A stretch of 64,000 nucleotides of DNA from Hymenopus coronatus (GCA_030762935.1 CM060886.1:33961509-34025508); one strand, 5' to 3'; shown: positions 10,860-21,975, numbered from the stretch's first letter. Translations and numbers: made by a program. Notes: generated by a model not told the origin, from the letters alone.

Positions 10860-11701
10860 ACTTTCTCTATACGCACTATGTACATAGTGTATTGCACTCC
10901 TCCAAAAAATTCGACACCGAGATTTCACCGGAAATATATGTTTTAGGGTCCCCTGTATCCAAAAATAGTATTTTCAGAAAAAAGGTCCGTGTGTGTGTGT
11001 CCGTGTGTCCGTGTGTCTGTAAACACGATAACTCAAAAACGAAAAATCGGTAAAATACCAAACTTGGTATTTAAGTTTAGTGTCTTCTGGGGATGTGACA
11101 CGAAGATTTTGAGAAAAATCCCCCCACTCCAAACTACCCTTTACATGGAACTTTTTTCGAAAATTTTGATTTTCTAAAAAATGGCCCTAACGATTTTGAT
11201 TAAAATATCATCTATTAAAGATATTTACCTACCAAATAAAATGTATATTCTGAATTTTCTGGGAATAGCTTCTGAAGACTACTTTATTTTGGATGAATTT
11301 TTCATAACTACTAAACCGTAAGAGATGGACAAAAACTTAACACACAAGAAATGTAGAACACGTTAAAACACACAATTTATGTTATATACTTTTTTTTTCG
11401 TGGAGGTGATCGTTTTTGAGATATTCCTTTTTCTTGGTTTCAGCTTTGAAAAACATACTGTTCTCATACAGGAATTTGTCTACTCCTGTCCATACAAACA
11501 AAGGAACACCAATCACATAACAACCAGCTTTCACTTTAACCTATGGTACTCCCTTATTTCGTTTCTACTTGCAATAGAGCAAGAAATAAGACTATTTCTG
11601 CTAATTTTTCTCGATTAGCATGAAATAAACAAAAGATAAAATTATTAACAATAATTTGTTACAGAGATATATAGAAAGTCATGTGAATGGAACACATCAG
11701 A
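10860..11701 (-). mobile_element. HL1 repeat, near full length
   Basis: From ACTTTCTCTATACGCACTATG to GGAACACATCAGA. It abuts the preceding truncated copy at a T run. The terminal palindrome ACTATGTACATAGT is intact but followed by a deletion (GTATTGCACTCC follows directly). Confidence 0.88.
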
Positions 11702-12319
11702 TTTGTTATCTTGCATCTCTGTTTTCCTCCCTAGCTTATTTGTGATGTATTTTTCCCTCTTCACTCTGTTTACTTCTCCTTGTTTCATCTTTTTGATAGG
11801 AGAAAGTTACATAATAAATATTAGATATCATGGAGTTATACCGTTTCCACATTACGATCGTTGTGCCCTAAAGCATATATGTTACACTGCAGACTTAAAA
11901 GCTAAGGTACTAAGAAGCAGGGGTCGAACTTCCCGCAAACTAATTAGCCTATAAGCAAGTCAGTAGCACCTTGATATTGCCACACATCTCTTCAGGCGAG
12001 GACTTTGGTTCGATTCCCTGTTAACCTTGCTTAAATCTGATAAGTCTGACTTGTTTCTACTAACGAGATGAAATATCTGTTTTTCGCAACAGAAAGCCTC
12101 TAGTCAGCCAAAAAGGGAATGGCGAAAGCTGGCCTTTCGCGACTGACTTGAAAGGGGCTTTCGTATCTGATATCAAATCGTCGTTATCAGGGTAAATTTG
12201 CCCTCATTGAGTGTTGCTGATGTTGAGAAACACACGCTAAATAGGCTACGAGGAGTGTCATTATTATTGTGAATTTCTGTTGTTGGCAATTTTCGATGTT
12301 CACTTTAATGCATACATAA
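11702..12319. other. unclassified DNA with a box-B-like motif
   Basis: No HL1 sequence. At about 12007 GGTTCGATTCC matches the tRNA box B consensus, so an unrecognised SINE may lie here. A small inverted pair (GGCGAAAGCTGGCCTTTCGC) is at 12121. Confidence 0.35.
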
Positions 12320-14347
12320 GAGGGTCAGCTGATAAGTCCAGGGCCTCTCGACGAAAACAGCATTTAATTTTTACTTTCTCTATACGTGCTATGTACATAG
12401 TGTATAGAGAAGGTATTGCACTCCATCAACAAAATCAATACCCAGATTTCACCGGAAATATATGTTTTAGGGTCCCCTGTATCCAAAAGAAAAAGTATTT
12501 TCAGAAAAATACGTTTGTGTCCGTGTGTGAACACGATATCTCAAAAACTAAAAGTCGGTAAGATACCAAACTTGGTATTTAAGTTTAGTATCTTCCAGGG
12601 ATGCGACACGTAGATTTTGAGAAAAATCCCCCCACCCCAAACTACCCTTTACATGGAACTTTTTCGAAAATTGTAATTTTCTAAAAATGGCTCTAACGCT
12701 TTTTATTAAAATATCATATATTAAAGATATTTACCTGACAAATAAAGTGTTATTTTGAATTTTCTGGGAATAGCCTCTGAAGACTACTTTATTCTGGGTC
12801 AGTTTTACAGAATTTTGCATAATTACTAAACCGTAAGAGATGGACAAAACCTTACCACACAGCAAATGTAGAGCACCTTAAAACACACAATTTATGTTAT
12901 ATATATATTTTTTCGTGGAGTTGATTGTTTTTGAGATATTCCTTGTTTTTGTTTTCAGCTATAAAAACTTATACTTTTCTCATACAGGACTCTGTGAACT
13001 CGTGTCCATACAAACAAAGGATCTTCAGTCACAGAGAAACGAGGTTTTGACTATCACTTTAACCTATGGTACCCCTTTATTTCGCTTCTACTAACAAGGA
13101 AGCAAGTAATAAGACTATTTCTGCTAATTTTTGCTCCATTAGATGAATTAAATGGAATAATTTGTAGCAGTGATATAGAGAAAGTCATGTGAATGGAACA
13201 CATCAGATTTTTTTTTGCTTTATTTCTCAACATAATCTCTAGAAAGGCTAATACATTAGTCATATCGGTGTTCTAAATCAATTAAACCATCTCTGTAGTG
13301 CGATTTAAGGTCCTCAAAATAGCTGTTTACCGCATCAAGATCTCCTCGTTGCTGTGAGATCTTCGTACTCCAAGAAAATTGGGAGATTTGGGAACTGGTG
13401 GTAGTCACTGAGTGCTAGATCTGGCGAACAGGATGGATGTTCAAGCAATTCTAACTTTAATTCGCACATTTTTCCCACTTACAATGACTGAACGATGAGC
13501 CGGAGTATTGTCGTGTTGCAACCAGAATTTTTTTTTTTTGGCCAAATGAGTTCTTTTTCTTTTTACCTCATCATTCAAACGTTGAGTAAGCTTGTGTAGT
13601 AGTCACCAGTGATACTTTTTCATTTTTCCAAGTAACCAATAAAAATAATTCCCCAGAAAACACTAACCATTACCTTATTAGCTCCTTATTTGGAGTTGGT
13701 TCACCTGGTGATTTACTTTCTGGTGCGTTGTGATGTATCCAAGTTCCAACCATGGTAATAAGCCGTCTCAAAAATTCACTGCGATTTTTACGGTGGAGCT
13801 CCGCATTCTTAACAGAAGCAGTTTTTCTTTGCAACTTTTGATCAGGTGTCAACAAACGCGGCACCCATTTTGCGCAGCCCAAAACATTACCTAAAATATT
13901 ACATGCACATTCTTTTGATATGTTTACGGCCTCTGCTATCTCAAAAAATTTTAATATGCGGTCTTCCAGTACTAAACGATGACTTTTTTCAATGATCTCT
14001 GGAGTTGTCCAGAGCGAGGCTCATCACTAGTGCTCGTAGATCCCATTTTAAAATCTGCAACCTACCTTTTAATCATTGAATATGATAGGCAGTCTTCCAA
14101 TGTACTGTCCATTTCCTCCTTGATTTCTCTAGGCGTTAAGCGTTTCAAATAGAAATATTTAATCACTGCTCGTTTTTTCCAAATCATCCATTTTCGTGAA
14201 AATTCTTGTCTTGTTTAAAATGCTGTCATTCGAAAACTACACAAGCTCTTGGCCTGTAACTATGGATATAAGCTAGTCTAGAGTTAATCTACACGATGCT
14301 ACCATCTAACTGGCCTTGTGAGGCCTCGGACTTATCAGCCGACCCTA
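12320..14347 (-). mobile_element. mariner element, inactive, split by HL1
   Basis: Terminal inverted repeats match over about 28 bp: left AGGGTCAGCTGATAAGTCC, right (reverse complement) GGGTCGGCTGATAAGTCC. TA lies beside the right end, and TAAG precedes the left. The transposase reads on the minus strand in fragments. PRLLTPDQKLQRKTAS lies near 13850. FLRRLITMVGTWIHHNAPES near 13730-13790 shows the first catalytic Asp region mutated (usual DETW reads VGTW). LQHDNTPAHRS near 13510-13535 is the second region. The C-terminus is near 13215-13260. Several stops and shifts make it a pseudogene. An HL1 copy (12373-13207) separates the coding end from the left TIR. Confidence 0.88.
12373..13207 (-). 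mobile_element. HL1 repeat inserted in mariner
   Basis: From ACTTTCTCTATACGTGCTATG to GGAACACATCAGA, flanked by T runs (ATTTAATTTTT before, TTTTTTTTT after) that belong to the mariner 3' untranslated part. The host sequence on both sides is identifiable, so this copy gives a direct reading of HL1 boundaries. The internal microsatellite has nearly gone (TTTGTGTCCGTGTGTG). Confidence 0.92.
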
Positions 14348-14945
14348 GGACTTACGTTAAGCCGAAAATTACATTCTAAAACCGTTTATTTGTGTTTCTG
14401 TATTTATGTGAAATAGAAGAAAAAGAAGAAGACAGACTTAGATCCTAACTGATTGTTAGGAAACTTAATGAATAGGACATATTAGATGTTAATTAGGAAT
14501 TGACCCTGATCACTACCCTTAAACAGAGCTACTCTAAAGGTACTGAAAGTCTTAGAATAGAAGCAATGTTGATTTTGTCAACATCTTAGAAGGAAGATAT
14601 TCAAGTGTACTGCTTCTGACCAGATATTTTATTTATAAACATTTATTAGAATGAATACTGAACAAGTTACACTGATTTTACTTCACTACTCTCGTTAGAT
14701 TTTCCAGTCAGACACATTCTAGGTCTTTTCTGTTTACCAGGGAAAACAGTAGGTATGATTCCAACGCAAGACTATAACGAACTGGATTTTATTTTATTAA
14801 CTCCTCTGATTGAGAAATTACACGGTAAACTATTGTGTCAAACTTTAGTAAAGGATTTTAAAATCTAACTTTTATAAAACATTAAGCTCTGGCATCAGTG
14901 TGGATTGCAAAAAGTTTGACCACAGCTAACAATACCATTACAGAT
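14348..14945. other. unclassified AT-rich DNA
   Basis: No recognised repeats or coding frames. Confidence 0.5.
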
Positions 14946-15120
14946 TGCCTCCGTGGTCGAGTGGTCCCGGGTTCGAATCCCGGCTGGAATTTTTCTCTAA
15001 CCAGATTTATTCCCTATCCCCCACAGAGTCTGGAAGTATGAATGTGAGAGTAAAAGTGCGTGTGTATTAGTAATATAATAATGATTAACCTAATGTTCTA
15101 ACCTACAGTAATACGAGTTG
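14946..15120 (+). mobile_element. SINE-A (tRNA-derived)
   Basis: A tRNA-like head GCCTCCGTGGTCGAGTGGTC is fused by a small deletion to box B (GGGTTCGAATCCCGGCTGG). The tail 'tattccctatcccccacagag', 'gaagtatgaatgtgagag' is shared with SINE-A copies at 28.4 and 39.9 kb. The deletion between box A and box B means it cannot fold as a tRNA. Confidence 0.8.
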
Positions 15121-15507
15121 TTGAAGTTAATACCATTACAAAATATGTAGTTACGAATTAAGCTGTCTATAAAACATATGAAAGAAACTAAATGTCAATT
15201 TTAACATTGAATTATGAGAAATTAGCAGGCATTTCAGGTATTTTTGATAAGCATTTTCTATAACAATTTTGAGACAGCTGCTATTAAATGTTTAATTAGA
15301 AGTGCTTCTTTCTAAAATATGGTTTAAGACGTAGCTAAGTTGTTCTGAAGGAAATGTAACAAACTCAATTCAATGAACCACTGAAAATATATGACAGAGC
15401 TAGGATTATAACCTGAAGTTCAACAAATTTCATTTTCTCCCATAAATACTGCTTCGCAATTCGTCCTGCTTCTTCTTAATACACAATGCTAAGCAGCCTT
15501 CTAGAAT
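15121..15507. other. unclassified AT-rich DNA
   Basis: Nothing recognised. Confidence 0.5.
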
Positions 15508-15838
15508 GTGTTTTATTTGTCTTTAATATACCATATTTTAATCAAAATCGTTCCAGCCTTTTTTAAGAGAATCAAAAGTTTCGAAAATTGTCCATGTAAA
15601 GGGTAGTTAGAGGTGAAGGGATTTTCTGCAAAATCTTCATGTCGCATCCTTGGAAGATACTGAGCCTAAATACCAAGTTTGGTGTTTAACAGACACACGG
15701 ACATTTTTCTAAAAATGCATTTTTTTTTTTGGATTCAAGGTCCTAAAACATGTATTTCCTGTGAAATCTCTGTATAGAGTTTTTGGTGCAATACAATACC
15801 TTCTCTATACACTATTTACATTGTACGTGCAGAGAAAA
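15508..15838 (+). mobile_element. HL1 repeat, 3' half
   Basis: Begins in the block 'ttatttgtctttaatatacca' and ends GTGCAGAGAAAAT. It retains ATACCAAGTTTGGT and the palindrome region; the CA tract is reduced to a few units. Confidence 0.8.
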
Positions 15839-15866
15839 TAAAAATATCGATAGCATTTAAAAAAAT

Positions 15867-16130
15867 CTGATATGTACCATTCACATGACTTTCTCTATAT
15901 CCCTGCAACAAATTATTCTTAAAAAGCTAGAGGCTATTCCTAGAAAATTCAAGATATACATTTTATTTGCCAGGTAAATATGTTTAATCTACGAAATTTT
16001 AATCAAAATCGTTAGAGCCATTTTTGAGAAGATCAAAATTTTCGAAAAAAAGTCCATGTAAAGGGTAGTTGGGGGTTGAGGGATTTTTCTCAAAATCTTC
16101 GTGTCGCATCCCTGGAAGATAATAAACTTT
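15867..16130 (+). mobile_element. HL1 repeat, internally deleted and truncated
   Basis: Starts TCTGATATGTACC, jumps at 'aaaaagct|agaggctattcc' (about 15932) across roughly 400 bp, continues to 'gcatccctggaagat' and then stops before the microsatellite. Confidence 0.8.
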
Positions 16131-16497
16131 TGGTGATGCGAGTGACCTGGAAGACAGGTGACTAACACAGGAATGCGCATCCGGAACCCGAAATTCTAGT
16201 TGCAGTAGCTGGCAATATCTCAGCATTGAGAAGGCTTTTTATCAAGGAAAGCCACAGAGAAACCTTGCTCTCGTTAGGTTACAAAATTGGCACACTGACC
16301 ACTCTACCTTGCAAGTCTTGTTCTTTTATTTGCACACCCACATACATTAAGGTTACTTCAGGTCGATAATTTTCATCATTTTCTGAAGGTGCTTTCTCAT
16401 AAAAAGACAGGTGCCTCTCATATATACCTGAGGCAGTGTCTTTTTAATTCTTACCAATATCTAATAAAGGAGTGTGGTGGTAGCCTAACATTTATAC
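16131..16497. other. unclassified DNA
   Basis: No HL1, SINE or coding similarity seen. Confidence 0.45.
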
Positions 16498-16880
16498 TTT
16501 CTCTACCCGTACTATATACATAGAGTATAGGGTGGTTATTGCAATACACCCAAAAATTCGATACCGAGATTTCACCGGATATACATGTTTTGGGTCCCCC
16601 TGAATCCAAAAAAGCATTTCTGGAAAAATGTCCATGTGTGTGTACGTATTTAAGTTTGGTATCTTCTAAGGATGAGACACGAAGATTTTAAAAAAAATCC
16701 TCCCACTCCCAACTACCCTTTACATGGAACTGTTTTAAGAGAATTTTAATTTTCTCAAAAATGGCTATAACGATTTTGAATAAAATACCGTATATTAAAG
16801 ATATTTACCTGACAAATAAAATGTGTATCTTGAATTTTCTAGGAATAACCCCTGAAGACTACTCTATTCTGGATGAATTT
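16498..16880 (-). mobile_element. HL1 repeat, palindromic-end half
   Basis: From ACTTTCTCTACCCGTACTATATAC through a shortened microsatellite to 'tattctggatgaatttt', where an oppositely oriented HL1 piece begins. Confidence 0.8.
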
Positions 16881-17063
16881 TCGAAAATGTTTCCATGTAA
16901 AGGGTAGTTGGGGGTGGGGGATTTTCTTGACAATTTTTTTGTCGCATTCTTGGAAGATATTGAACTTAAATTTCAACTTTGGTAATTAACGGACTTTTCG
17001 TTTCTGAGCTATGCTGTCCACACACACACACACACACTATGTACTTGGTACTTATAGAGAAAG
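16881..17063 (+). mobile_element. HL1 fragment in inverted join
   Basis: Starts in the 'cgaaaatgtttccatgtaaaggg' block, carries a CA tract (17019-17036) and ends near ACTTATAGAGAAAG. With the previous copy it forms a head-to-head rearranged pair. The blocks between the CA tract and the palindrome are deleted. Confidence 0.75.
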
Positions 17064-17191
17064 AAGAAAAAAAGAAATCTCAGAATTTCGTGAGGCACTC
17101 TAGGTTTTGTTCTGTTTCATTTATAATTTATTCGAAAGCAAAACCTTAAGATAAGTTGAGTTTTGTATCGCTTTAATCATGCGTCGTATTC

Positions 17192-17430
17192 CGAGGTGAG
17201 GGATGACATGCTAAACTTGGAACCCGAGATCGCGGGCTCGCGGAAGGCGATAGATATTTTTGACGTAAAAATCCTTAGCTTGGCTTCGTTAGGAAGAAAA
17301 GTAAAGCCAGTGATCCTGAGTAGGCACGTAAAAGAATCTCAAGCGTAATAAAGTGGCCCCTGAGCATGATTAAGCAATCTTTCAGGTCTAATATAGAACG
17401 AGACGCTATTCAAAATAAAATTAAATGTAA
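17192..17430 (+). mobile_element. SINE-B, diverged
   Basis: A degraded tRNA-like start (CCGAGGTGAGGGATGACATGC, then GATCGCGGGCTCGC) is followed by the SINE-B body, 'agtaaagccagtg' and 'GCACGTAAAAGAATCTCAAG', seen also at 21.2, 35.5, 35.9 and 44.8 kb. Confidence 0.65.
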
Positions 17431-17867
17431 ATTTCATGTTTTACTTTGGCGTCAACTGCCTACGATGTACTCCTTAAGAGACTGAAATTGTATTGTTCGC
17501 AAAGTGCTATACACAGCAACCCAAAAGGCCAGTTTTGACGAGCTTCTCGCTTTACACACATGCGCACACACACACAAACACCACAGATAAATACTACTTT
17601 TCTGGCAGTCTCTCTAGTTCTATAGAGCGTTTAACGTTTGGCAAAATACCCCATATATACAATGAATGAAGTGAAGATGATTATATGAATATTGAAACCA
17701 AAGGTTACAAAATGGAAGGTGTGTAGTATGAAAACATACTAAAAGTATCTTTAAGAGAACTAATGTTTTGTAGATGTTTTTAAGAATCGAATTTTGGGCC
17801 AAATTCTACTTGAAGAAAAAAAGGTCTTTGTATTTTTCACTCAATTCACCCTTAAACCTTCACGATC
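17431..17867. other. unclassified AT-rich DNA
   Basis: Nothing recognised; a short CA tract lies near 17565. Confidence 0.45.
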
Positions 17868-18145
17868 CAATTCATCCTTTACCCTTAGGATAAGACAAAA
17901 CCCCAAAAGAATCCTATCTTATCCATCGTATTCACCAGATTTGCCACCGAGTGACTTTAATTTTGTTTCTAAACATGAAAAAGTGGTTCGATGGAAAACG
18001 ATTCATGTCTAACAATGAAGTCATTCTCCAAACAGATGTTCATTTTTAAGATCTTCCGAAATCCTACTTTTCGGAACGCTTAAAACAATTGGAGAGACGC
18101 TGCAAAAAGTGTATTGATTTAAAAGGAGATTATGTTGAGATATAA
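17868..18145 (+). pseudogene. mariner transposase C-terminal remnant
   Basis: Reading across shifts gives SYPSYSPDLPPSDFNF (third catalytic Asp region of mariner) at about 17916-17963, then a region equivalent to 'NEEVILQTDVHF', then LKQLERRCKKCIDLKGDYVE before TAA (18143-18145). The N-terminal two thirds and the TIRs were not found. This sequence differs from the three mariner types elsewhere in the window. Confidence 0.75.
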
Positions 18146-18377
18146 AAAAAACTACCAAAATAATTATTTTCTAGCTTTTCCTAAGGACTTATAGAACGCC
18201 CATCTTATCAATACCAGGTTTCCTTCAGACGTATATGGTCTTCCAGAAAACTCCAAGGTAAAATAATACATATTTTTACTTCTCAAAGAATGATTTCGGA
18301 ATGATATGGATTTCTGCTATAAACCTTCCTGTCAAAAGAATGTCTGGTTTTAAAATCAGAACTTATGTGACATTTTT

Positions 18378-19172
18378 ACTTTCTCCATACGCACTATGTA
18401 CATAGGTCCGTGTGTATGTGTGTGTGTCTGTCTGTGTGTGTGTCTGTGGACAGCTTAGCTAAAAAACGAAAAGACCGTTAAATACTAAACTTGGTATTTA
18501 GATTTGGTATCTTCCAAGGATGCGACACGAAGATTTTCAAGAAAATCCCCCCATCCCCAAATACCGTTTACATGGAAAAATTTGCGAAAATTTTGATTTT
18601 CTAAAAAATGGCTCTAACGATTTTGATTAAAATCCCGTATATTAAAGATATTTGCATACCAAATAAAATTTATATCTTGAATTTTCTGGGAATAGCCTCT
18701 GAAGAGCTATTTATTCTGGATACATTTTGATAAATTTTACTTAACTACTAAACGGTAAGAGATAGACAAAAACTTACTCCACAGAAAATGTTGATCTGAT
18801 CAAAACACACAACTTATGTCTTTTACATTTTTGTTGTGGAGGTAACCGTTTTCGAGATACTCATTGTTTTTGGTTTCAGTTGTGAGTACTTATACTTTTC
18901 TCAGACAGGAAGTGTCTGTTTTTCTTTTGTTCCAGTCCTGGCCAAGCAAGGAAGTGATTTGCAATGAAAATCGAATAACGACAGTTTTTAAAACATTTGA
19001 CTATCGGTTTAGCCTAGTGCATTCCCCTCATTTTCTTTCTACTCAAAGGAACTAAGTAATAAGAACGTTCTGCTAATGTTTATCTCGATTAATATTGTGT
19101 AGAAAGAAGAATAATCTTATGTAAGAAATTTGTAGAAGCGCTAGCGAAAGTCATGTGAGTGTAACACATCAT
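18378..19172 (-). mobile_element. HL1 repeat, GTGTAACAC subgroup
   Basis: From ACTTTCTCCATACGCACTATG, with a deletion from the palindrome straight into the GT tract, to GTGAGTGTAACACATCATA. It belongs with the copies at 23.5, 37.7 and 46.2 kb, which share 'ctgtttttcttttgttc', 'ctggccaagcaa' and the ending GTGTAACACATCA. Confidence 0.85.
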
Positions 19173-19663
19173 ATTTTTCTACAATGTAAGCTATCATGAG
19201 CACTCGCCTCCTCTACATTCTTTATTTGTAGGCTATGCCCATTCTAGGGCTGTAAATATTGAGTTTTTGAAAGATGAGAATCGTTTCATATATATTGCAA
19301 TTCCAAATAAATCAATGTGTAGCAGTTTTCGCCTATAATGGCAAAACCAGATCTCGTTGAAGCTAGTGTGGAGGGAAACAAACATATAAAACAAAAAGCA
19401 AACACCTCAGAGGGGCGGAGCTTTAGAATAATCAAATGGAAAGCTGTTGTAGGACATACACAAGCGCTGCTGTCAATCAGACGGGTGTTGCAACATAAGA
19501 AACCACAGTCTTGTCTGCGAGATCTTAAAGATACGAACAGCGTTTCCAATAGGAGATAAACAGTTCCTTCACTACTAGAAACACTGTCTTTGTCTCTCAA
19601 AGAGAAATGCGATACAAAGGTGATTCTTCGCACAGCCGCTAAGACATTGATTAGTATAATGTA
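19173..19663. other. unclassified, moderately GC-rich DNA
   Basis: This piece has higher GC than its surroundings and open frames on both strands (plus-strand 73 codons at 19338-19559). No domain was recognised. It may be an unidentified repeat or pseudogene. Confidence 0.4.
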
Positions 19664-19746
19664 CGAGGGCGTGCTGAAAAGTAAAGCCTCCAAATTGGTT
19701 ATTCTGTTCGCAATATCGGTTGACGTAACACATGTCACGCATATTA

Positions 19747-20422
19747 CGAGGGCCGTTTTTTTAACCTCCGATAGGCTATAAATAAAATACAAGTTCATAG
19801 AAAACAATTATTTTATTACTAAAAGTTTTGCACACTTATGGTTACCTTTCAATGTAATCACCGAAAAGATCGAGACATTTTTTGTATCTGTGCACAAGCT
19901 TCAAAAAATGTTGCCGCCAATGATTTCAACTGAGCATTGACGTTGTTTTGAAGATCTTTGTACTTTACGACGTTGCGGAGAGCCATTCAAAACAAACGAA
20001 GAGGAATGCTGACTTCAGGTATTGTGTTGATCCATGACAACGCTCGTCCACACACACTGCTGGCACAACTTCTTGAACAATTTCAATGGGACATTTTTGA
20101 TCATCCGCCGTACTGTCTTGACCTGGCACCCAGCGCCTTTCACCTTTCCCTGAACTGAAGACGTGGCTAGGAGGGCAGCACTTTCAAACCAACGAAGATC
20201 TTCAAAACAACGTCAATGCTCATTTGAAATCATTGATGGCAACATTTTTTGAAGCGGGTATTGCAAAGCTTGTGCACAGGTACGATAAATGCCTCTGTCT
20301 TTTCTGTGATTATGTTGAAAAGTAACCATAAGTGTACAAAACTTTTAGTAATAAAATAATTGTTTTCTATGAACCTGTCTTTATTTATAGTCTATTGGAG
20401 GTTGAATAAAAACCTGCCCTCA
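19747..20422 (+). mobile_element. nested mariner, inverted-end derivative
   Basis: Left end CGAGGGCCGTTTTTTTAACC, right end ...AACCTGCCCTCA, flanked by TA. The 3' half encodes a transposase C-terminus with GIVLIHDNARPHT (second catalytic Asp) and FDHPPYCLDLAPSAFH, in which the usual SD is SA, so the third catalytic Asp is lost. Termination is after DYVEK. The left ~200 bp is an inverted copy of the right part (compare 19850-19955 with 20180-20330), replacing the N-terminal coding half. Confidence 0.9.
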
Positions 20423-20501
20423 TATTTGGTTATCGTTCCCGCTTCACTGACACAAGTTATAACCCTCTGGCGCTAGAGGGCCTCGATTTGTAGCGTGAAA
20501 G

Positions 20502-20917
20502 ATGGCGGTGTGCAAAGCAACTAAGTCGGTACGTTAGAAACAGCGTGCTGTAATCGAGTTTCTAACTGCAAAAAACGTGCCTACAATTGAAATGTATAGA
20601 AGAATGAAAGCTGTGTACGGTGACGAGTGCATCGATATCAGTAATGTGCCTCGCTGCAACATCTGCAAGAATCGAACGCCTTGGATTCACTGTCATCGAT
20701 CATCCTCCGTACAGTACCGACTTGACCCCGTCATCTGTTTCCTAGGCTTAAAGAAAACCTTGGAGGTATTCACTTTGATACTGATGAAGCGGTGCAAGCA
20801 GAGGTGAGGATGTGTCTCCGTCAACAAGGTCAAACATTCTACAGTGACGGTATGCACAAAATGGTCTCTTGTTGGGAGAAATGTGTTCGTCACCAGGGTG
20901 GTCATGTTGAGAAATAA
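20502..20917 (+). pseudogene. transposase remnant of the outer mariner
   Basis: ATG at 20502 gives MAVCKATKSVR and a stop. The frame then continues AVIEFLTAKNVPTIEMYRRM and KAVYGDECIDISNV, the mariner DNA-binding helix-turn-helix region. It then jumps to a C-terminal piece with YSTDLTPSS-like, DEAVQAEVRMCLRQQGQTF and HVEK before TAA (20915-20917). The central catalytic domain is mostly missing. Confidence 0.85.
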
Positions 20918-21063
20918 ATATGAAGAATAAAGATGGAGAATGGTAATGCAGTTTGTATTATTCCAAACGTTTTCAGGGTGTTACCGGAAAAAAATCGGAA
21001 TTATTACTTTTCAGCACGCCCTCGTATATAGTGTGTACTCCACGGACTTCCTCTGAGGGCAGT

Positions 21064-21255
21064 CGTCCTCCATGGTCTAGGGGTAATTTGTTGATCTCTG
21101 GTTCTTAAGATCTTGGGTTGAAACACAACGGTGGTCCCGTGTCGTTGATTTACGGCACGTAAAAGAACCTCAAGCCTGATAAAGATGAAATAAGTTAAAT
21201 GGTCTTTCACACTCATCTATAGAATACGACACTGAGAACCATAGCAGTTAAAGGG
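21064..21255 (+). mobile_element. SINE-B (tRNA-derived)
   Basis: Head TCCTCCATGGTCTAGGGGTAA (box A-like) and TCTTGGGTTGAAACACAACG (decayed box B), then 'tttacggcacgtaaaagaac' and CTCAAGCCTGATAAAG, ending in the 'agaaccatagcagttaaag' tail shared with the other SINE-B copies. Confidence 0.75.
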
Positions 21256-21312
21256 AGTCCATAAATAAAAGTTTTACTTTTTTCCTCCGAGGGATAACTC
21301 CTTGCCATTTTT

Positions 21313-21975
21313 ACTTTTTGTGCAATGTACAATATACTTAGTAAAATAACGTTTTAAAACTCCTAGAATAAAAAGAATACATTTTTAGAAAAGTTATAAC
21401 TCCATGGCACGACAGCTCACGGGGAACCTTGGCCTACCGCCCGGCCGCTGCGTCCCCCATCTCGGTCCACTACAGACGTCATGGATGGGGTGCAGTATTG
21501 GAGGGTGAGACGTGGTCAGCGCCTCGAGTCCCTCCCGGCGGGTTAATGCGGTCCTCATGACCTGGAGCCGCTACTTCTCCATCAAGTAGCTCCTTAATTG
21601 GCCCCCCAGGGACCTTACGAGGCTGAGTGCACCCTGGGCCAGGTCTCCCAGCGGGGGAAAAATCCCCACGCCGGTACTGGGGATTGAACCCAGGTCTCCC
21701 GCTTGGTAAGCAGCTGCGCTACCACCGCGCTAAGGAGACGACCTTTTAGAAAAGTTGTGTGTTTATATGTTGCACAGCATAAAAATAAAAAGTACATTAA
21801 ATACCAAACTTAAATTTCAGTTCAACATTCTCCAAGGATATGATACGAAAATTTTCCAGAAAATACCCCCGACCCGAAATTTACATTAATTGTTTACAGT
21901 CAGTATGTAGCTACAGCTTTTAAACAGTTGACTATCGCTATTGCTTTGCATTTATAACGAAATATGTAATTGTGA
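21313..21975 (-). mobile_element. old HL1 repeat split by SINE-D
   Basis: Weak but collinear HL1 in reverse orientation: ACTTTTTGTGCAATGTACAATAT..., then the block before the microsatellite, interrupted by SINE-D. It resumes at 21757 with 'gcacagcataaaaat', 'ttaaataccaaactt' and 'tctccaaggatatgatacg', and ends in the 'gcttttaaacagttgactatcgc' block. Confidence 0.6.
21396..21743 (-). mobile_element. SINE-D, full length
   Basis: A GC-rich 348-bp repeat. Its tRNA-like head is at the right end on the minus strand (GTCTCCTTAGCGCGGTGGTA as box A region, GGGTTCAATCCCCAGTACC as box B). A 13-bp target duplication TTTTAGAAAAGTT flanks it (21383-21395 and 21744-21756). A second copy is at 26.7 kb. The frames inside it are not coding. 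Confidence 0.93.

Larger units (their letters stand above)
19664..21024 (+). mobile_element. mariner element carrying a second mariner
   Basis: Inverted ends match over about 20 bp: left CGAGGGCGTGCTGAAAAGTA, right TACTTTTCAGCACGCCCTCG, flanked by TA (19662-19663 and 21025-21026). Net of the nested element it is about 685 bp, roughly half the usual mariner length, because the middle of the transposase is deleted. Another mariner sits in the 5' untranslated part. Confidence 0.93.

Noticed and set aside
14946..15000. tRNA gene (CCTCCGTGGTCGAGTGG)
   Set aside because: The region between the two boxes is deleted and a SINE-A tail follows; it cannot form a cloverleaf.
19286..19807. 173-codon minus-strand open frame
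   Set aside because: It runs from unclassified DNA across the left TIR of the outer mariner and into the nested mariner, so no single ancestral gene can be encoded by it.
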